From positions 1 through 29,849 of the forward strand of contig DATKFG010000151.1 of NCBI GenBank assembly GCA_035511515.1: 29,849 nt of DNA. Reading direction: 5' to 3'. This stretch comes from VBCK01 sp035511515 (GTDB lineage: Bacteria; Pseudomonadota; Gammaproteobacteria; Burkholderiales; Burkholderiaceae_F). Below, one piece after another: positions 12,796 to 23,359 of the stretch. Each line of letters starts with the position of its first letter. The first letter of the stretch is position 1. The notes beneath the pieces were generated by a model that worked only from the letters and a program-made list of their open reading frames with translations, did no database searches and was not told the DNA's origin. The translations under genes were made by a program, and so were the position numbers.

Positions 12796-13697
12796 TCGGG
12801 CCGTCCGTATCCAAGCCGCGCCATCTGGGCCGCATCGTCGCGCCAGCGCCGGCACAGCTTCACGTGCAGGTCCAGGTGAACGGGCTTTTCCAGCTCCTGC
12901 TCGATGTCCAGCCGGGCGGAGCGGCCGATATCGCGCAGCTTGGCGCCGCCGGCGCCGATCACGATGCCGCGATGCGATTCGCGCTCGACCCAGATCGTGG
13001 CGGCGATCAGCGCGTTGGCCTCCGATTCGGTCCATTGCTCGATCGTGATGGCCAGACCGTACGGAATCTCGTCGCCCAGCAGCCGGGAGGCCTTTTCACG
13101 GATCAGCTCGGCGCACAGGAAGCGCACGCTGCGGTCGGTGACCTGGTCCCGGTCGAACAGGGGCTGGCCCGGCGGAAGGTGCGAGCGCAGCACGGCCAGC
13201 ACGTCCTGCAGCTGGTCGCCGCGCTCGGCGCTGACCGGAACGATATCGGCGAACGGATAGCGTGCGTGAGAGCGCTGCATCAACGGCAGCAGCTGATCGC
13301 GGCTGCGCAGCCGATCGATCTTGTTGATGATCAGCACCGCCTGGCCGCCGCCGTCGGCCGGGCGCGGCAGCAGCCGCACGATCCGGTCGTCGTCGGCATG
13401 CCAGCCGCGCGCGTCGATCAGCAGCGCCACCACGTCGACCTCGCCGACCAGCGATGCGGCCGCCGCGTTCATCCGGTCCGACAACAGCGAGCGGCGCTGC
13501 CACTGCAGGCCCGGCGAATCGACAAAGACGTATTGCGCGTCCGGCCCGGTCAGCACCCCGCGCACCCGGTGCCGCGTCGTCTGGGCCTTGCGCGAGGTGA
13601 TCGAAACCTTCTGCCCCACCAGCGCATTGATCAGCGTCGATTTGCCGACGTTGGGCCGGCCGATCAGGGCGATCAGGCCGGTTCGAAACTCCGGCAT
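12792..13697 (-). CDS. era: GTPase Era
   Basis: Era binds 16S rRNA and supports 30S maturation. The 301-residue protein has G1 GRPNVGKS (13-20), G3 DSPG (60-63; DTPG is usual), G4 NKID (125-128) and G5 VSAERG, then a KH domain (RESHRGIVIGAGGAKLRDIG, about 236-256) that contacts the rRNA 3' end. The Thr-to-Ser change in G3 is conservative. It begins 16 nt after rnc and overlaps recO by 4 nt, the standard rnc-era-recO operon. Confidence 0.97.
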   Translation of the reverse strand: MPEFRTGLIALIGRPNVGKSTLINALVGQKVSITSRKAQTTRHRVRGVLTGPDAQYVFVDSPGLQWQRRSLLSDRMNAAAASLVGEVDVVALLIDARGWHADDDRIVRLLPRPADGGGQAVLIINKIDRLRSRDQLLPLMQRSHARYPFADIVPVSAERGDQLQDVLAVLRSHLPPGQPLFDRDQVTDRSVRFLCAELIREKASRLLGDEIPYGLAITIEQWTESEANALIAATIWVERESHRGIVIGAGGAKLRDIGRSARLDIEQELEKPVHLDLHVKLCRRWRDDAAQMARLGYGRPE

Positions 13698-13713
13698 CGT
13701 CGGCTTCGACCCC

Positions 13714-14508
13714 TCAGGCCTGGCCGGCCGGCTCCGTTTCGGCCGATTCGGTCCCGGTTTCAGTGCCGGGCTCGACCACGGCCGGCGCGGCCTCGGAGGC
13801 CGGGCCGGACTTGCGGCGCGCGCGCCGCATGGCCTGCGCGACGGCTTGCGCCGCCTCCAGGGCCTGCTTGGCGGCCGATTGCTCGGCGGCGCGCCGGCTG
13901 CGCCCGCTGCCGCGCACCCCGACTTCGAGCTTCGGGATGGCGCACTCGACCTCGAATTCCTGGTTGTGCGCGGCCCCGCGCGTCTCGACCACCGTATAAA
14001 CGGGCAGCGGCAGGCGCTTGGCCTGCAGGTACTCCTGCAGCAGCGTCTTGCTGTCCTTGCCCAGGGTCTTGGGGTCGACCGTCTTCAGAACCGGCTCGAA
14101 CAGCCGCGCGATCACGTCGCGCGCCCCTTCGAACCCGCCGTCGACGAATACGGCTCCGAAGATGGCTTCGATCGTATCGGCCAGGATCGACGGCCGGCGG
14201 AACCCGCCGCTTTTCATCTCCCCTTCGCCGAGTCGGAGAAACTCGCTCAGGCCCAGCCGCTCGGCGATTTCCGACAGCGACTGCTGCTTGACCAGGTTGG
14301 CGCGCAGCCGGGACAGATCACCCTCATCGAGCCGGCCGTACTTCTGGAACAGCAACTGGGCGATCACGCAGTTCAGCACTGCATCGCCGAGAAACTCCAG
14401 CCGCTCGTTGTGCACCGACCCGTGCGAACGGTGCGTGAGCGCCTGCTGCAGCAGCGCGGCGCCGGCGAACCGATACTGCAGACGCTGTTCAAGCGCCTCC
14501 AGGTCCAT
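13714..14508 (-). CDS. rnc: Ribonuclease III
   Basis: RNase III cleaves double-stranded RNA, including the rRNA precursor. Residues 1-150 form the nuclease domain with the signature NERLEFLGD (34-42) and DTIEAIFGAVFVDGG carrying the second acidic pair. Residues about 157-225 are the double-stranded RNA-binding domain (KTLLQEYLQAKRLPLPVYTV ... RRAAEQSAAKQAL). After that comes a 35-residue tail that is basic, then Glu-, Pro- and Thr-rich, longer than E. coli RNase III and probably disordered. It starts 12 nt after the DUF4845 gene. Confidence 0.96.
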   Translation of the reverse strand: MDLEALEQRLQYRFAGAALLQQALTHRSHGSVHNERLEFLGDAVLNCVIAQLLFQKYGRLDEGDLSRLRANLVKQQSLSEIAERLGLSEFLRLGEGEMKSGGFRRPSILADTIEAIFGAVFVDGGFEGARDVIARLFEPVLKTVDPKTLGKDSKTLLQEYLQAKRLPLPVYTVVETRGAAHNQEFEVECAIPKLEVGVRGSGRSRRAAEQSAAKQALEAAQAVAQAMRRARRKSGPASEAAPAVVEPGTETGTESAETEPAGQA

Positions 14509-14520
14509 TTTCCCGCCCGT

Positions 14521-14886
14521 TCATGGCGTCTTCCCACGCCGGTCTCGCGTGGAGCCCGAGTAATCGATCACCAGGCGCACGTTTTCGACGATCGGCACCG
14601 AGTACGAGTACGCGTAGGAAATCACGACTCCGTCGGCGTCCTTGGTGATGTCCAGGTCCTTGCCGGAGATGGACTTGATGTCCTCGATGGTCGAGGCGCG
14701 GTCGAATGCCGACCGTATCTCGCGTACCGTCGAGCCCTCGTTCTTGATCCGTTGCACGGCCCGATCGATCGCCAGGTACTCGACCAGGGACGGCACCAGC
14801 TTGAAGCCGACCGTCAGCAGCAAAATGGCGATCAGCCCCAGGAAGATCAGGCTCACCAGGCTCAGCCCCCGCTGACGGGCGGGCAT
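14521..14886 (-). CDS. DUF4845 membrane protein between lepB and rnc
   Basis: This 121-residue protein has one N-terminal membrane segment, GLSLVSLIFLGLIAILLLTV, preceded by MPARQR in a pilin-like manner, then a soluble domain (AFDRASTIEDIKSISGKDLD, VVISYAYSYSVPIVENVRLV). It matches the DUF4845 family, which sits between lepB and rnc in many beta- and gammaproteobacteria; its function is unknown. I chose ATG 14886. The longer frame from 14928 would overlap the lepB end by 29 nt. It may be anchored in the inner membrane with the C-terminus outside. Confidence 0.85.
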   Translation of the reverse strand: MPARQRGLSLVSLIFLGLIAILLLTVGFKLVPSLVEYLAIDRAVQRIKNEGSTVREIRSAFDRASTIEDIKSISGKDLDITKDADGVVISYAYSYSVPIVENVRLVIDYSGSTRDRRGKTP

Positions 14887-14899
14887 CGCGCAGGGACGT

Positions 14900-15865
14900 T
14901 CAGTGAAAGCGACCGATTCGTCCGACATTGCCGAAATTCATCCAGATGAAGAAGGCGCGGCCGACCACGTTGCGGTCCGGCACGAACCCCCAGAAGCGGC
15001 TGTCCTCGCTGTTATCGCGATTGTCACCCATCACGAAGTAGCTTTCCGGGGGCACTGTACAGGTGACGCCGCCCGCACTGTAGACACAAGCTTCCCGATT
15101 CGTATGTTGCAGTGCAGGATGAATCGGGGTTCCGTCCCCCTCATTGAAAATGGCCCGGTGTTCGACGTCGCCGAGCACCTCGTTGAACTGCAGGTAGCTC
15201 TGAACCCGTCCGGGATCGAAATAGGGACTTATCTCGCGCATCTGAACCAGCGACCCATTGATGGTCAGGCGCCGGTCGTGATAGTCGACGCGGTCGCCCG
15301 GCAGCCCGACTACCCGCTTAATGTAATCCTGGGTGGGTTGATGCGGGTAGCGAAACACGATCACATCCCCCCGGCGAGGGTGGCCCAGGTCCAGCACCGT
15401 GCGGTTCAGTACCGGCAAACGGATGCCGTACTCGTATTTGTTCACCAGGATCAAATCCCCTATTTGCAACGTTGGAATCATCGAGCCGGAAGGAATCCGG
15501 AACGGTTCGAACAGAAAGGATCGCAGCACGAACACCAGCGCGATCACCGGAAAAAAGCCGGCCGTGTACTCGACCCACCAGGGGCGGCGCGACATTTGTT
15601 CCTGCAGCGCGGCGCGCTCCTTGGCCAGCGCCTCCGGGCGCGAAGCCGCGGCTTGCCGGTTGCTCCGATCGAACTCGAGCAGCGCCCGCACCGTGCGCTC
15701 GCGCCGGCGCGGAGCGAACCACCATAGCTCGGCGGCGAAGTACAGGCCGCTCACGGCGGTACAGATGAACAGGAACAGCGCGAAGTCCGTCGCTGCCTGC
15801 CCGCCGATCATTGCCAGCACATACAGGCCGAGCGCGCCCAGCACCACGGCGGTCAATGCGCTCAT
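14900..15865 (-). CDS. lepB: Signal peptidase I
   Basis: LepB cleaves signal peptides from exported proteins at the outer face of the inner membrane. The 321-residue protein has two N-terminal membrane segments (about 3-48), a cytoplasmic loop, a third hydrophobic segment (FFPVIALVFVLRSFL, 104-118), the catalytic serine Ser128 in IPSGSMIPTL, the general base Lys183 in DYIKRVVGLPGD, and the family box MGDNRDNSEDSRFWGFVP. The start at ATG 15865 lies 5 nt after the lepA stop, so the two are cotranscribed. Confidence 0.96.
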   Translation of the reverse strand: MSALTAVVLGALGLYVLAMIGGQAATDFALFLFICTAVSGLYFAAELWWFAPRRRERTVRALLEFDRSNRQAAASRPEALAKERAALQEQMSRRPWWVEYTAGFFPVIALVFVLRSFLFEPFRIPSGSMIPTLQIGDLILVNKYEYGIRLPVLNRTVLDLGHPRRGDVIVFRYPHQPTQDYIKRVVGLPGDRVDYHDRRLTINGSLVQMREISPYFDPGRVQSYLQFNEVLGDVEHRAIFNEGDGTPIHPALQHTNREACVYSAGGVTCTVPPESYFVMGDNRDNSEDSRFWGFVPDRNVVGRAFFIWMNFGNVGRIGRFH

Positions 15866-15870
15866 CAGAG

Positions 15871-17664
<1,794 letters not shown>

Positions 17665-17685
17665 TCGAATGCAGTAAACGAGCAA

Positions 17686-17713
17686 AGGGGGTGAACCCCT
17701 CGGATCACCCCCT
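17686..17713 (-). terminator. Stem-loop between mucD and lepA, terminator-like
   Basis: On the minus strand AGGGGGTGA pairs with TCACCCCCT (9 bp, 10-nt loop) and is followed by TTTGCTCGTTT. It may terminate mucD transcription weakly or act as a leader hairpin for lepA, whose start is 21 nt away. The U tract is interrupted, so termination is uncertain. Confidence 0.4.
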
Positions 17714-17774
17714 GCGTCGGCTGCCGATAAACGTCGAAGTGTAACCCGGCCTTCGCTGCGGTGCAGCTAGGCGA

Positions 17775-17904
17775 CCCTCACCCCCCGGGCCTCGCTCCTG
17801 CGCTTGCGATCAGCCATTCACATTGGCTGGGGGAGCACGAGGGGGCCAGCCGAGCCCCCTCGTTCCTTTCCTCCTGCCTCTTCCGGCCGCAGGCCGGAAG
17901 AGGG
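17775..17904. repeat. Diverged palindromic element (copy B) after mucD
   Basis: It starts CCCTCACCCCCCGGG and shares a 31-bp identical block with copy A (17817-17847 equals 11895-11925). Hairpin CGAGGGGGC/GCCCCCTCG at 17838-17862 is perfect here. The last hairpin, CCTCTTCCGGCC around GCA (17877-17903), differs from copy A by a T-to-C change balanced by A-to-G on the other arm. The left inner hairpin of copy A is missing and the right terminal repeat is reduced to AGGG, where the mucD stop begins. Confidence 0.7.
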
Positions 17905-19338
17905 TCAGTGCTCCGGCGACGGGTGAACGATCACATATCGGCTCTGCTCGCCGGTGCGGACGAGCAGCGCTGCCGGTTTGCCCAGATCCAGCTTGGCCAC
18001 CAGTTCGGCGAATTGCTTGGCGCCGGACACTTCCACGTTGTTGATCGAAACGATCACGTCTCCCTGGCGGATGCCCGCCAGCGCCGCCGCCCCGTCGACG
18101 GAGTCGACCTGCACGCCGCCCTTGACCTTCAGTTCCTTCTGCTGATCCGGCGCAATATCGGACACGACCAGGCCGAGCGCATCGGCGGCCGGCCCGGCGC
18201 CGTGCCCCTGTTCGCCACGGGCCGCTTTGGGCTGATCCGGCTGCATTTCGCCCACCGTGAGCTGCACCTCGCGCGGGGCGCCGTTGCGCCAGACCGTCGC
18301 GCCGACCTTCGAGCCGGGCTTGGTCGACGCCACCATGCGGCGCAGGTCGTTGGAGCTCTCGACCGGCCGGCCGTCGTACTTGATGATCACATCGCCCGGT
18401 TTCACGCCGGCCTTGTCGGCCGGTCCGTCGCCCTCGACGCTCGACACCAGCGCACCGGCCGGCTTCGGCAGGCCGATCGCCTCGGCCACCTCGCGCGACA
18501 CCTCGCCGATCAGCACGCCGATGCGGCCGCGCACCACCTTGCCCGACGTGCGCAACTGGTCGCTGATGCGCATCGCCTCGTCGATCGGGATCGCGAACGA
18601 GATACCCGCATAGGCGCCGGAGGTCGTGAAAATCTGCGAGTTGATGCCGACGACCTCACCGTGCATGTTGATCAGCGGGCCGCCCGAATTGCCGGGATTG
18701 ACCGCCGCGTCGGTCTGAATGAACGGCAGCAGCTCGCCCGTCTCGCGTCCCTTCGCGCTGACGATGCCGGCCGTGACCGTATTCTGCAGTCCGAACGGCG
18801 AACCGATCGCGATCACCCACTCGCCGACCTTCAACTTGACCGGGTCGCCTATCTTGCTGGACGGCAGCGCGGTGCCGTCGATCTTGACCAGCGCCACGTC
18901 GCTGCGCTGATCCGAGCCGACCAGGTGGCCCTTGAATTCGCGCTTGTCGGGCAGCGTCACGATGATCTCGTCGGCGGCGTCCACCACGTGGTGATTCGTC
19001 AACACGTAGCCATCGGGCGAGATGATGAAGCCCGATCCCTGGCCGCGCGGCACCTCGCGGTCCGGGCGCGGCGAGCGCGGCATCGGCCCCTGGTGCGGGT
19101 TGGGCATCGGACCCGGCTGCGGGAAAAAGCGCCGGAAGAACTCCCACCCGGGGTCGTTCTCGTCGAGGTCCGGGAACTGCTGCATGCGCTGCGACAGTCG
19201 CGCCGTGGTGCGGATGTTCACCACGGCCGGCGCGGCACGCTCGACCAGGTCGGTGAAATCCGGCGGCTGAGCGGCGCACACCCCCGATAGCGTCACCGCC
19301 CCCGCGACTGACAGATTGCGTACCAGTACCTTTAACAT
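17905..19338 (-). CDS. mucD: Periplasmic serine protease of the Do/DegQ family
   Basis: The 477-residue protein has a signal peptide (SVAGAVTLSGVCAAQ), a trypsin-like domain with triad His117 (TNHHVV), Asp147 (SDVALVKI) and Ser218 (NPGNSGGP), and two PDZ domains (about 270-360 and 385-470). A Pro- and Gln-rich loop (FPQPGPMPNPHQGPMP) precedes the catalytic core, as in DegP-type enzymes. It degrades misfolded envelope proteins and in this cluster should limit or shape the RpoE stress response. Its stop codon directly abuts repeat copy B, which could affect the 3' end of the mRNA. Confidence 0.93.
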   Translation of the reverse strand: MLKVLVRNLSVAGAVTLSGVCAAQPPDFTDLVERAAPAVVNIRTTARLSQRMQQFPDLDENDPGWEFFRRFFPQPGPMPNPHQGPMPRSPRPDREVPRGQGSGFIISPDGYVLTNHHVVDAADEIIVTLPDKREFKGHLVGSDQRSDVALVKIDGTALPSSKIGDPVKLKVGEWVIAIGSPFGLQNTVTAGIVSAKGRETGELLPFIQTDAAVNPGNSGGPLINMHGEVVGINSQIFTTSGAYAGISFAIPIDEAMRISDQLRTSGKVVRGRIGVLIGEVSREVAEAIGLPKPAGALVSSVEGDGPADKAGVKPGDVIIKYDGRPVESSNDLRRMVASTKPGSKVGATVWRNGAPREVQLTVGEMQPDQPKAARGEQGHGAGPAADALGLVVSDIAPDQQKELKVKGGVQVDSVDGAAALAGIRQGDVIVSINNVEVSGAKQFAELVAKLDLGKPAALLVRTGEQSRYVIVHPSPEH

Positions 19339-19395
19339 GTTGTCTCGACTCTTGTTAGAAGATGGCGCGAACGCGCCCGGTTCAATTCGATACGA

Positions 19396-20397
19396 TCAAT
19401 GGGCCGCGACGAAGCGGACGGAGTCGGCGATCGACTGGGCCGTGGTCGGCGGCACCTCGCCCACCACCGTCACCCGCGCATCTCCGACCCGGCGCATGAA
19501 CGCGCTCCATGGCCCCCGATGCTGCAGCGGCGCCGGATCGGCCGGCGCGGCGCCCGGCTCGATGAACACCGACACGGTGGCAAGCCCGTCCGAATACACC
19601 GCCTGCAGCGCGGCCGGTCCCGGCTCGTCTCCCAGGTTGCGTTCGACCTCGGTCAGCATCCGGAAACCCTCCGGCGCCGTGATGCTCCAGCCCTGGCGGC
19701 TGAGCTCGATCTGATGCGATGGATGGCGCACGACCTGCCAGCCGGCGGTCGACCAGGACGGCTTCAGTTCGGCCTTATCGACCGTTTCGCCGATTCGCAC
19801 GTCGCTGAACGCGATCTGTTCGATCATCGCATCGTCCGCGCCAAGCACCTGCACCTTCAGCAGAAGACCGCTTTGGGGTTCGACCCACAAACGATAGCCG
19901 TACCGCAGCACATCGCGGGGCGCCAGCTCCAGCACCCTGCATTCGATACCCGCGACCCGCTCGGCGTCGCCGACGGTCAGTGAATAGTGGTCCAGAACCC
20001 GGCTCAGGCCGATCTGGCCCAGAGCCGGAAACGTGGTGCGCGGTCCGGTCTGCTCGATCACCACGCGACGGGCCTTAGGATACAGGCACTGGACCTCGTC
20101 GCCGTGCCGGATGAATTCGCGCGGCCTGCCATCGAGCGTCAACACGCGCTCGCGCGGGGCGGTGCCGTCGAAGAAGTGCACGATGTGCGAGGAGTGCACT
20201 TCGTCGCCGCGCTGGTACACGATCGTGCCGGTGTAATTGGCGCGCTGCGCGGCGGTGCGGATCGCCCGCAGCCATTCGACCGGGCTTAGAGCAGCGCCAG
20301 CGTCTGCAGCTTGTGCAACGGGCCCTGCCAGACAGAACACCGTGCCCAGCAGCGATGCCCCCAGCCACCGGCGGCACCCCGTGCCGGCCGACCTCAC
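19396..20397 (-). CDS. rseB: Sigma-E regulatory protein RseB/MucB
   Basis: RseB binds the periplasmic part of the anti-sigma factor RseA and shields it from proteolysis. The 333-residue protein has a signal peptide (WLGASLLGTVFCLAGPVAQA), a LolA-like N-terminal domain (ANYTGTIVYQRGDEVHSSHI ... GYRLWVEPQSGLLLKVQVL) and a smaller C-terminal domain (GWSITAPEGFRMLTEVER ... GLATVSVFIEPG). It starts at GTG 20397, which overlaps the rseA stop in GTGA, so the two are coupled. A 57-nt gap separates it from mucD. Confidence 0.92.
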   Translation of the reverse strand: MRSAGTGCRRWLGASLLGTVFCLAGPVAQAADAGAALSPVEWLRAIRTAAQRANYTGTIVYQRGDEVHSSHIVHFFDGTAPRERVLTLDGRPREFIRHGDEVQCLYPKARRVVIEQTGPRTTFPALGQIGLSRVLDHYSLTVGDAERVAGIECRVLELAPRDVLRYGYRLWVEPQSGLLLKVQVLGADDAMIEQIAFSDVRIGETVDKAELKPSWSTAGWQVVRHPSHQIELSRQGWSITAPEGFRMLTEVERNLGDEPGPAALQAVYSDGLATVSVFIEPGAAPADPAPLQHRGPWSAFMRRVGDARVTVVGEVPPTTAQSIADSVRFVAAH

Positions 20398-20978
20398 CGG
20401 TCCGGCTCCCCCGCCATTCTGATGTACGCCGCGGCCGAAGGCATCACGCCGGTCGCCCCCAACTCCCGATGGGCCCGGAAATACGCATCCAGCTGCGGGC
20501 TGCGGGCGGGCTCCGCCTTGGCGGCCGGCGGGGCCGCCGCAACGGTGGCTACCGTACGGTTTTCGCTGGCGACCGACGCTGGGCTTGCCGGGGCAACGTA
20601 GGATCCCCGCAATTGCGGCAACGCAACCACGGCCAGCATTCCGGCCGCCGCAGCCACCGTGACGCCGGTGGCGATGTGCCGTCGCAGCCTCGACCCCGAT
20701 AGGGCCCCCGGACCGATGCGGACCGGCTCGGCCTGCAGCGCTCGGCTGACCTGCCCGACCAGCGCCGGATGATGGCAGGCGGCCACTTCATGCGAACGCA
20801 AGGCATCGCCCGCCAGGTTGAACCATTCGAACTGCGCGCGCAAAGCCGGGTCGACTTTCAACCGGTCCAGCATCGCGCTGTATTGACCCTGTTCCAGCTC
20901 GCCGTCGAGCCATGCCGACAGCAGTTCCAGATCCGCCTCGGCCTGAACCGGCTTTCCGGCTCCCTGCGTCGTGCTCAT
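20394..20978 (-). CDS. rseA: Anti-sigma-E factor RseA
   Basis: RseA holds RpoE inactive at the inner membrane until regulated proteolysis releases it. The 194-residue protein has the N-terminal anti-sigma domain (LELLSAWLDGELEQGQYSAM then LDRLKVDPALRAQFEWFNLA, 18-57), one membrane segment at about 101-122 (HIATGVTVAAAAGMLAVVAL) and an Ala/Pro-rich periplasmic tail. ATG 20978 is supported by AAGGAGA upstream. It begins 13 nt after rpoE and overlaps rseB by 4 nt, which favours balanced synthesis. Confidence 0.92.
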   Translation of the reverse strand: MSTTQGAGKPVQAEADLELLSAWLDGELEQGQYSAMLDRLKVDPALRAQFEWFNLAGDALRSHEVAACHHPALVGQVSRALQAEPVRIGPGALSGSRLRRHIATGVTVAAAAGMLAVVALPQLRGSYVAPASPASVASENRTVATVAAAPPAAKAEPARSPQLDAYFRAHRELGATGVMPSAAAYIRMAGEPDR

Positions 20979-20991
20979 CGAACAGTCTCCT

Positions 20992-21591
20992 TCACCAGCG
21001 TTGATCTTCCCGCGTGCCCAGCAGCGGCCGCAACTCCGCGGCCACCGCCTCGCGCGCACGGAAGATACGCGACCGCACAGTACCCACCGGACAGTTCATG
21101 GCGGTCGCGATTTCGTCGTAGCTCATGCCCTCGAGCTCACGCAGCACAATGGCCGTTCGCAGATCTTCCGGCAACCGCTCGATGGCCCGGTTGACCGCTT
21201 CTCCGACCTGCTTGGACAGCAGCAACGCGTCGGGAGTTGCAACGTCGCGCAGCGCCGCGCCGTCCTCGGAACTTTCCGCATCTTCCAGCTCGCCGCTGCT
21301 GCGCGTGGCAGCGCGCCGGCCCTGCGCCGCGAAGTGATTCTTGGCCGTGTTGATCGCAATCCGATACAGCCATGTATAAAACGCACTTTCGCCCCGAAAA
21401 CTGGGCAGCGCCCGGTACGCCTTGATGAAGGCCTCCTGGGCGACATCCTCGATGTCGGACGGGTCCCGGATGATGCGGGACAGCAGGCGCGTGATTCTGC
21501 GCTGGTATTTCGAAACCAGCAATTCATACGCGTGCTTGTCTCCGCGCTGTACGCGAGTGACCAGTTCCCAGTCGACGTCGCGCTCGCTCAT
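20992..21591 (-). CDS. rpoE: RNA polymerase sigma factor RpoE (ECF)
   Basis: This 199-residue ECF sigma factor directs the envelope stress response. Region 2 is about 20-90 (AYELLVSKYQRRITRLLSRI ... DIEDVAQEAFIKAYRALPSF) and region 4 about 138-190 (LPEDLRTAIVLRELEGMSYD then EIATAMNCPVGTVRSRIFRA). I chose ATG 21591 (MSERDVDWELV), the family start, whose ATGA overlaps the stop of the preceding small membrane gene. Release is controlled by rseA and rseB directly downstream. No RpoE-type promoter was identified. Confidence 0.95.
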   Translation of the reverse strand: MSERDVDWELVTRVQRGDKHAYELLVSKYQRRITRLLSRIIRDPSDIEDVAQEAFIKAYRALPSFRGESAFYTWLYRIAINTAKNHFAAQGRRAATRSSGELEDAESSEDGAALRDVATPDALLLSKQVGEAVNRAIERLPEDLRTAIVLRELEGMSYDEIATAMNCPVGTVRSRIFRAREAVAAELRPLLGTREDQRW

Positions 21592-22064
21592 TGGCCCCGA
21601 GGCCTTCCGGTCCGCGGAACCCACTGCCCACCTGTGACAGCTTCCCGCACGATAAGTTCGAATGATTCGGCCCGATCCGCCAAGGTGCCGCGCTGCCACA
21701 GGCCATAAGCGGCGATGCGCCGGAACCCGTCCGGCGAGACACTATCGCGCCACACCGCCCGGGCCGGCGATCCAGGGCCGGACCGCGCCAGGCAGATCAG
21801 ATTGCGGGTGATTCCTACCGGCCGCAATTGCGTTTCCCCCGCACTGCCGCAGTCCAGCCAGACCGTTCCCTGGGGCCCCACACGCAGCGCAGCCTGGTCC
21901 TGGCGGCCGCGCCGGGCCGCCAGGACCAGGGCGGCCGCCGCGACCGCCCCGGCCATGAAGCCGCCAAGCGGTGCCGCCTCGCCGCTCGCCAGGGCCGTTG
22001 TCAGGCAAAACGCCGCCAGCGACCCACTGAGTCCGGCCGCCGCTGCGATCGCGCGCTGCCGCAT
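21588..22064 (-). CDS. Small membrane protein between fabF and rpoE, possibly YgfX-like
   Basis: This 158-residue protein has two hydrophobic segments near the N-terminus (about 5-27 and 33-50) followed by a soluble part with RPVGITRNLICLARSG and WRDSVSPDGFRRI. The two-helix layout and the WRDSxxPxxFRRL-like motif resemble YgfX-type proteins, but I cannot confirm this. It starts 16 nt after fabF and overlaps rpoE in ATGA, so it joins the fatty acid and sigma-E gene groups in one transcription direction. A role in controlling RpoE translation by coupling is possible. A longer frame upstream (22181) would overlap fabF. Confidence 0.6.
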   Translation of the reverse strand: MRQRAIAAAAGLSGSLAAFCLTTALASGEAAPLGGFMAGAVAAAALVLAARRGRQDQAALRVGPQGTVWLDCGSAGETQLRPVGITRNLICLARSGPGSPARAVWRDSVSPDGFRRIAAYGLWQRGTLADRAESFELIVREAVTGGQWVPRTGRPRGQ

Positions 22065-22080
22065 GCCCGAAGGCGCGGTC

Positions 22081-23319
22081 CTAAGGAGCACGTGCAAATA
22101 CCAGCGTGCCGTTGGTGCCGCCGAATCCGAACGAGTTCTTAAGCGCGTAGTCGATTTTGAGCTCGCGCGCCGTATTGGCACAATAGTCCAGGTCGCACTG
22201 CGGATCCGGCTCGGTCAGATTGATGGTCGGAGGCGACACCTGGTGGTAGACCGCCAGCGCGGTGATCACCGATTCGATGCCCCCCGCGCCCCCGAGCAGA
22301 TGGCCGGTCATCGATTTGGTCGAATTCACCACGAGGCCGCGCGCCGCATCGCCGAACACGGCCTTGATCGCATTGGTTTCGTTCAGATCGCCCAGCGGCG
22401 TCGAAGTGCCGTGCGCATTCAGGTACGAAACCTGCGCCGCATCGATGCCGGCGTCGCGCAGCGCGATCTGCATGCAGCGGCGCGGACCATCCACATCCGG
22501 GGCCGTCATGTGGTAGGCGTCGGCGGTCATGCCGAATCCGATCAGCTCGCAGTAGATGCGCGCGCCGCGGCGGCGCGCACCCTCGTAATCTTCCAGCACC
22601 ACGACGCCGGCGCCCTCGCCCAGCACGAAGCCGTCGCGGCCGCGATCGAACGGCCGGCTCGCGACGGCGGGGTCGTCGTTACGGACCGACAGCGCCTGCA
22701 TGGAGGCGAAGCCGCCGATGCCGAGCGGACAGATGGTCGACTCGGCCCCGCCGGCCAGCATCGCATCGGCATCGCCCCGCTCGATGATGCGGGCCGACTC
22801 GCCGATCGAGTGCAGCCCCGTGGTGCAAGCCGATACGACCGCGAAATTCGGACCCCTTAAGCCGTACATGATCGAGACGTTGCCCGAAATCATGTTGATG
22901 ATCGCTCCCGGAATCAGGAACGGTGAAATGCGGCGCGGTCCTCGATTGACCGCTTCGGAGTGGTTGTCCTCGATCAGCGGCAGACCGCCGATGCCGGATC
23001 CGACGATGCAACCGATCCGGTCCCGATTGGCGTCGTTGATTTCGAGCCCGCTGTCGGCAATCGCCTGAACCGAGGCGGCCACGCCATAGTGGATGAAGGT
23101 GTCCATCCGGCGGATTTCCTTGGCCGCAACGTAACGCGACACGTCGAAGTTCTTGACCTCTCCCGCGATCCGGCAGCGGTAGCCGGAGGCATCGAAACGC
23201 GTGATTTGCGTGATCCCGGAAGTGCCCGCCAGCAATTGCGGCCAGGCGCTCTGCAGATCATTGCCGACGGGGCAGACGATTCCGAGCCCCGTGACCACGA
23301 CGCGACGTCGTGACGTCAT
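22081..23319 (-). CDS. fabF: 3-oxoacyl-ACP synthase II
   Basis: FabF elongates acyl-ACP with malonyl-ACP and controls unsaturated chain extension. The 412-residue thiolase-fold protein has the Cys-His-His triad: Cys165 (VVSACTTGLH), His303 (NAHGTSTPLGD) and His340 (MTGHLLGGAGG), plus the C-terminal NSFGFGGTNGTLVF. A GAGGTG lies upstream of ATG 23319. It follows acpP by 40 nt, the usual acpP-fabF pair. Confidence 0.97.
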   Translation of the reverse strand: MTSRRRVVVTGLGIVCPVGNDLQSAWPQLLAGTSGITQITRFDASGYRCRIAGEVKNFDVSRYVAAKEIRRMDTFIHYGVAASVQAIADSGLEINDANRDRIGCIVGSGIGGLPLIEDNHSEAVNRGPRRISPFLIPGAIINMISGNVSIMYGLRGPNFAVVSACTTGLHSIGESARIIERGDADAMLAGGAESTICPLGIGGFASMQALSVRNDDPAVASRPFDRGRDGFVLGEGAGVVVLEDYEGARRRGARIYCELIGFGMTADAYHMTAPDVDGPRRCMQIALRDAGIDAAQVSYLNAHGTSTPLGDLNETNAIKAVFGDAARGLVVNSTKSMTGHLLGGAGGIESVITALAVYHQVSPPTINLTEPDPQCDLDYCANTARELKIDYALKNSFGFGGTNGTLVFARAP

Positions 23320-23359
23320 CGGTGCTTCACCTCGAAAGGATCGATTGCGCGGCGGACTC

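Noticed and set aside
11127..14291. Plus-strand open frame of over 1000 codons
   Set aside because: It crosses pdxJ, the repeat, recO, era and rnc on the opposite strand; all of those have clear family motifs, so this is an artefact of high GC.
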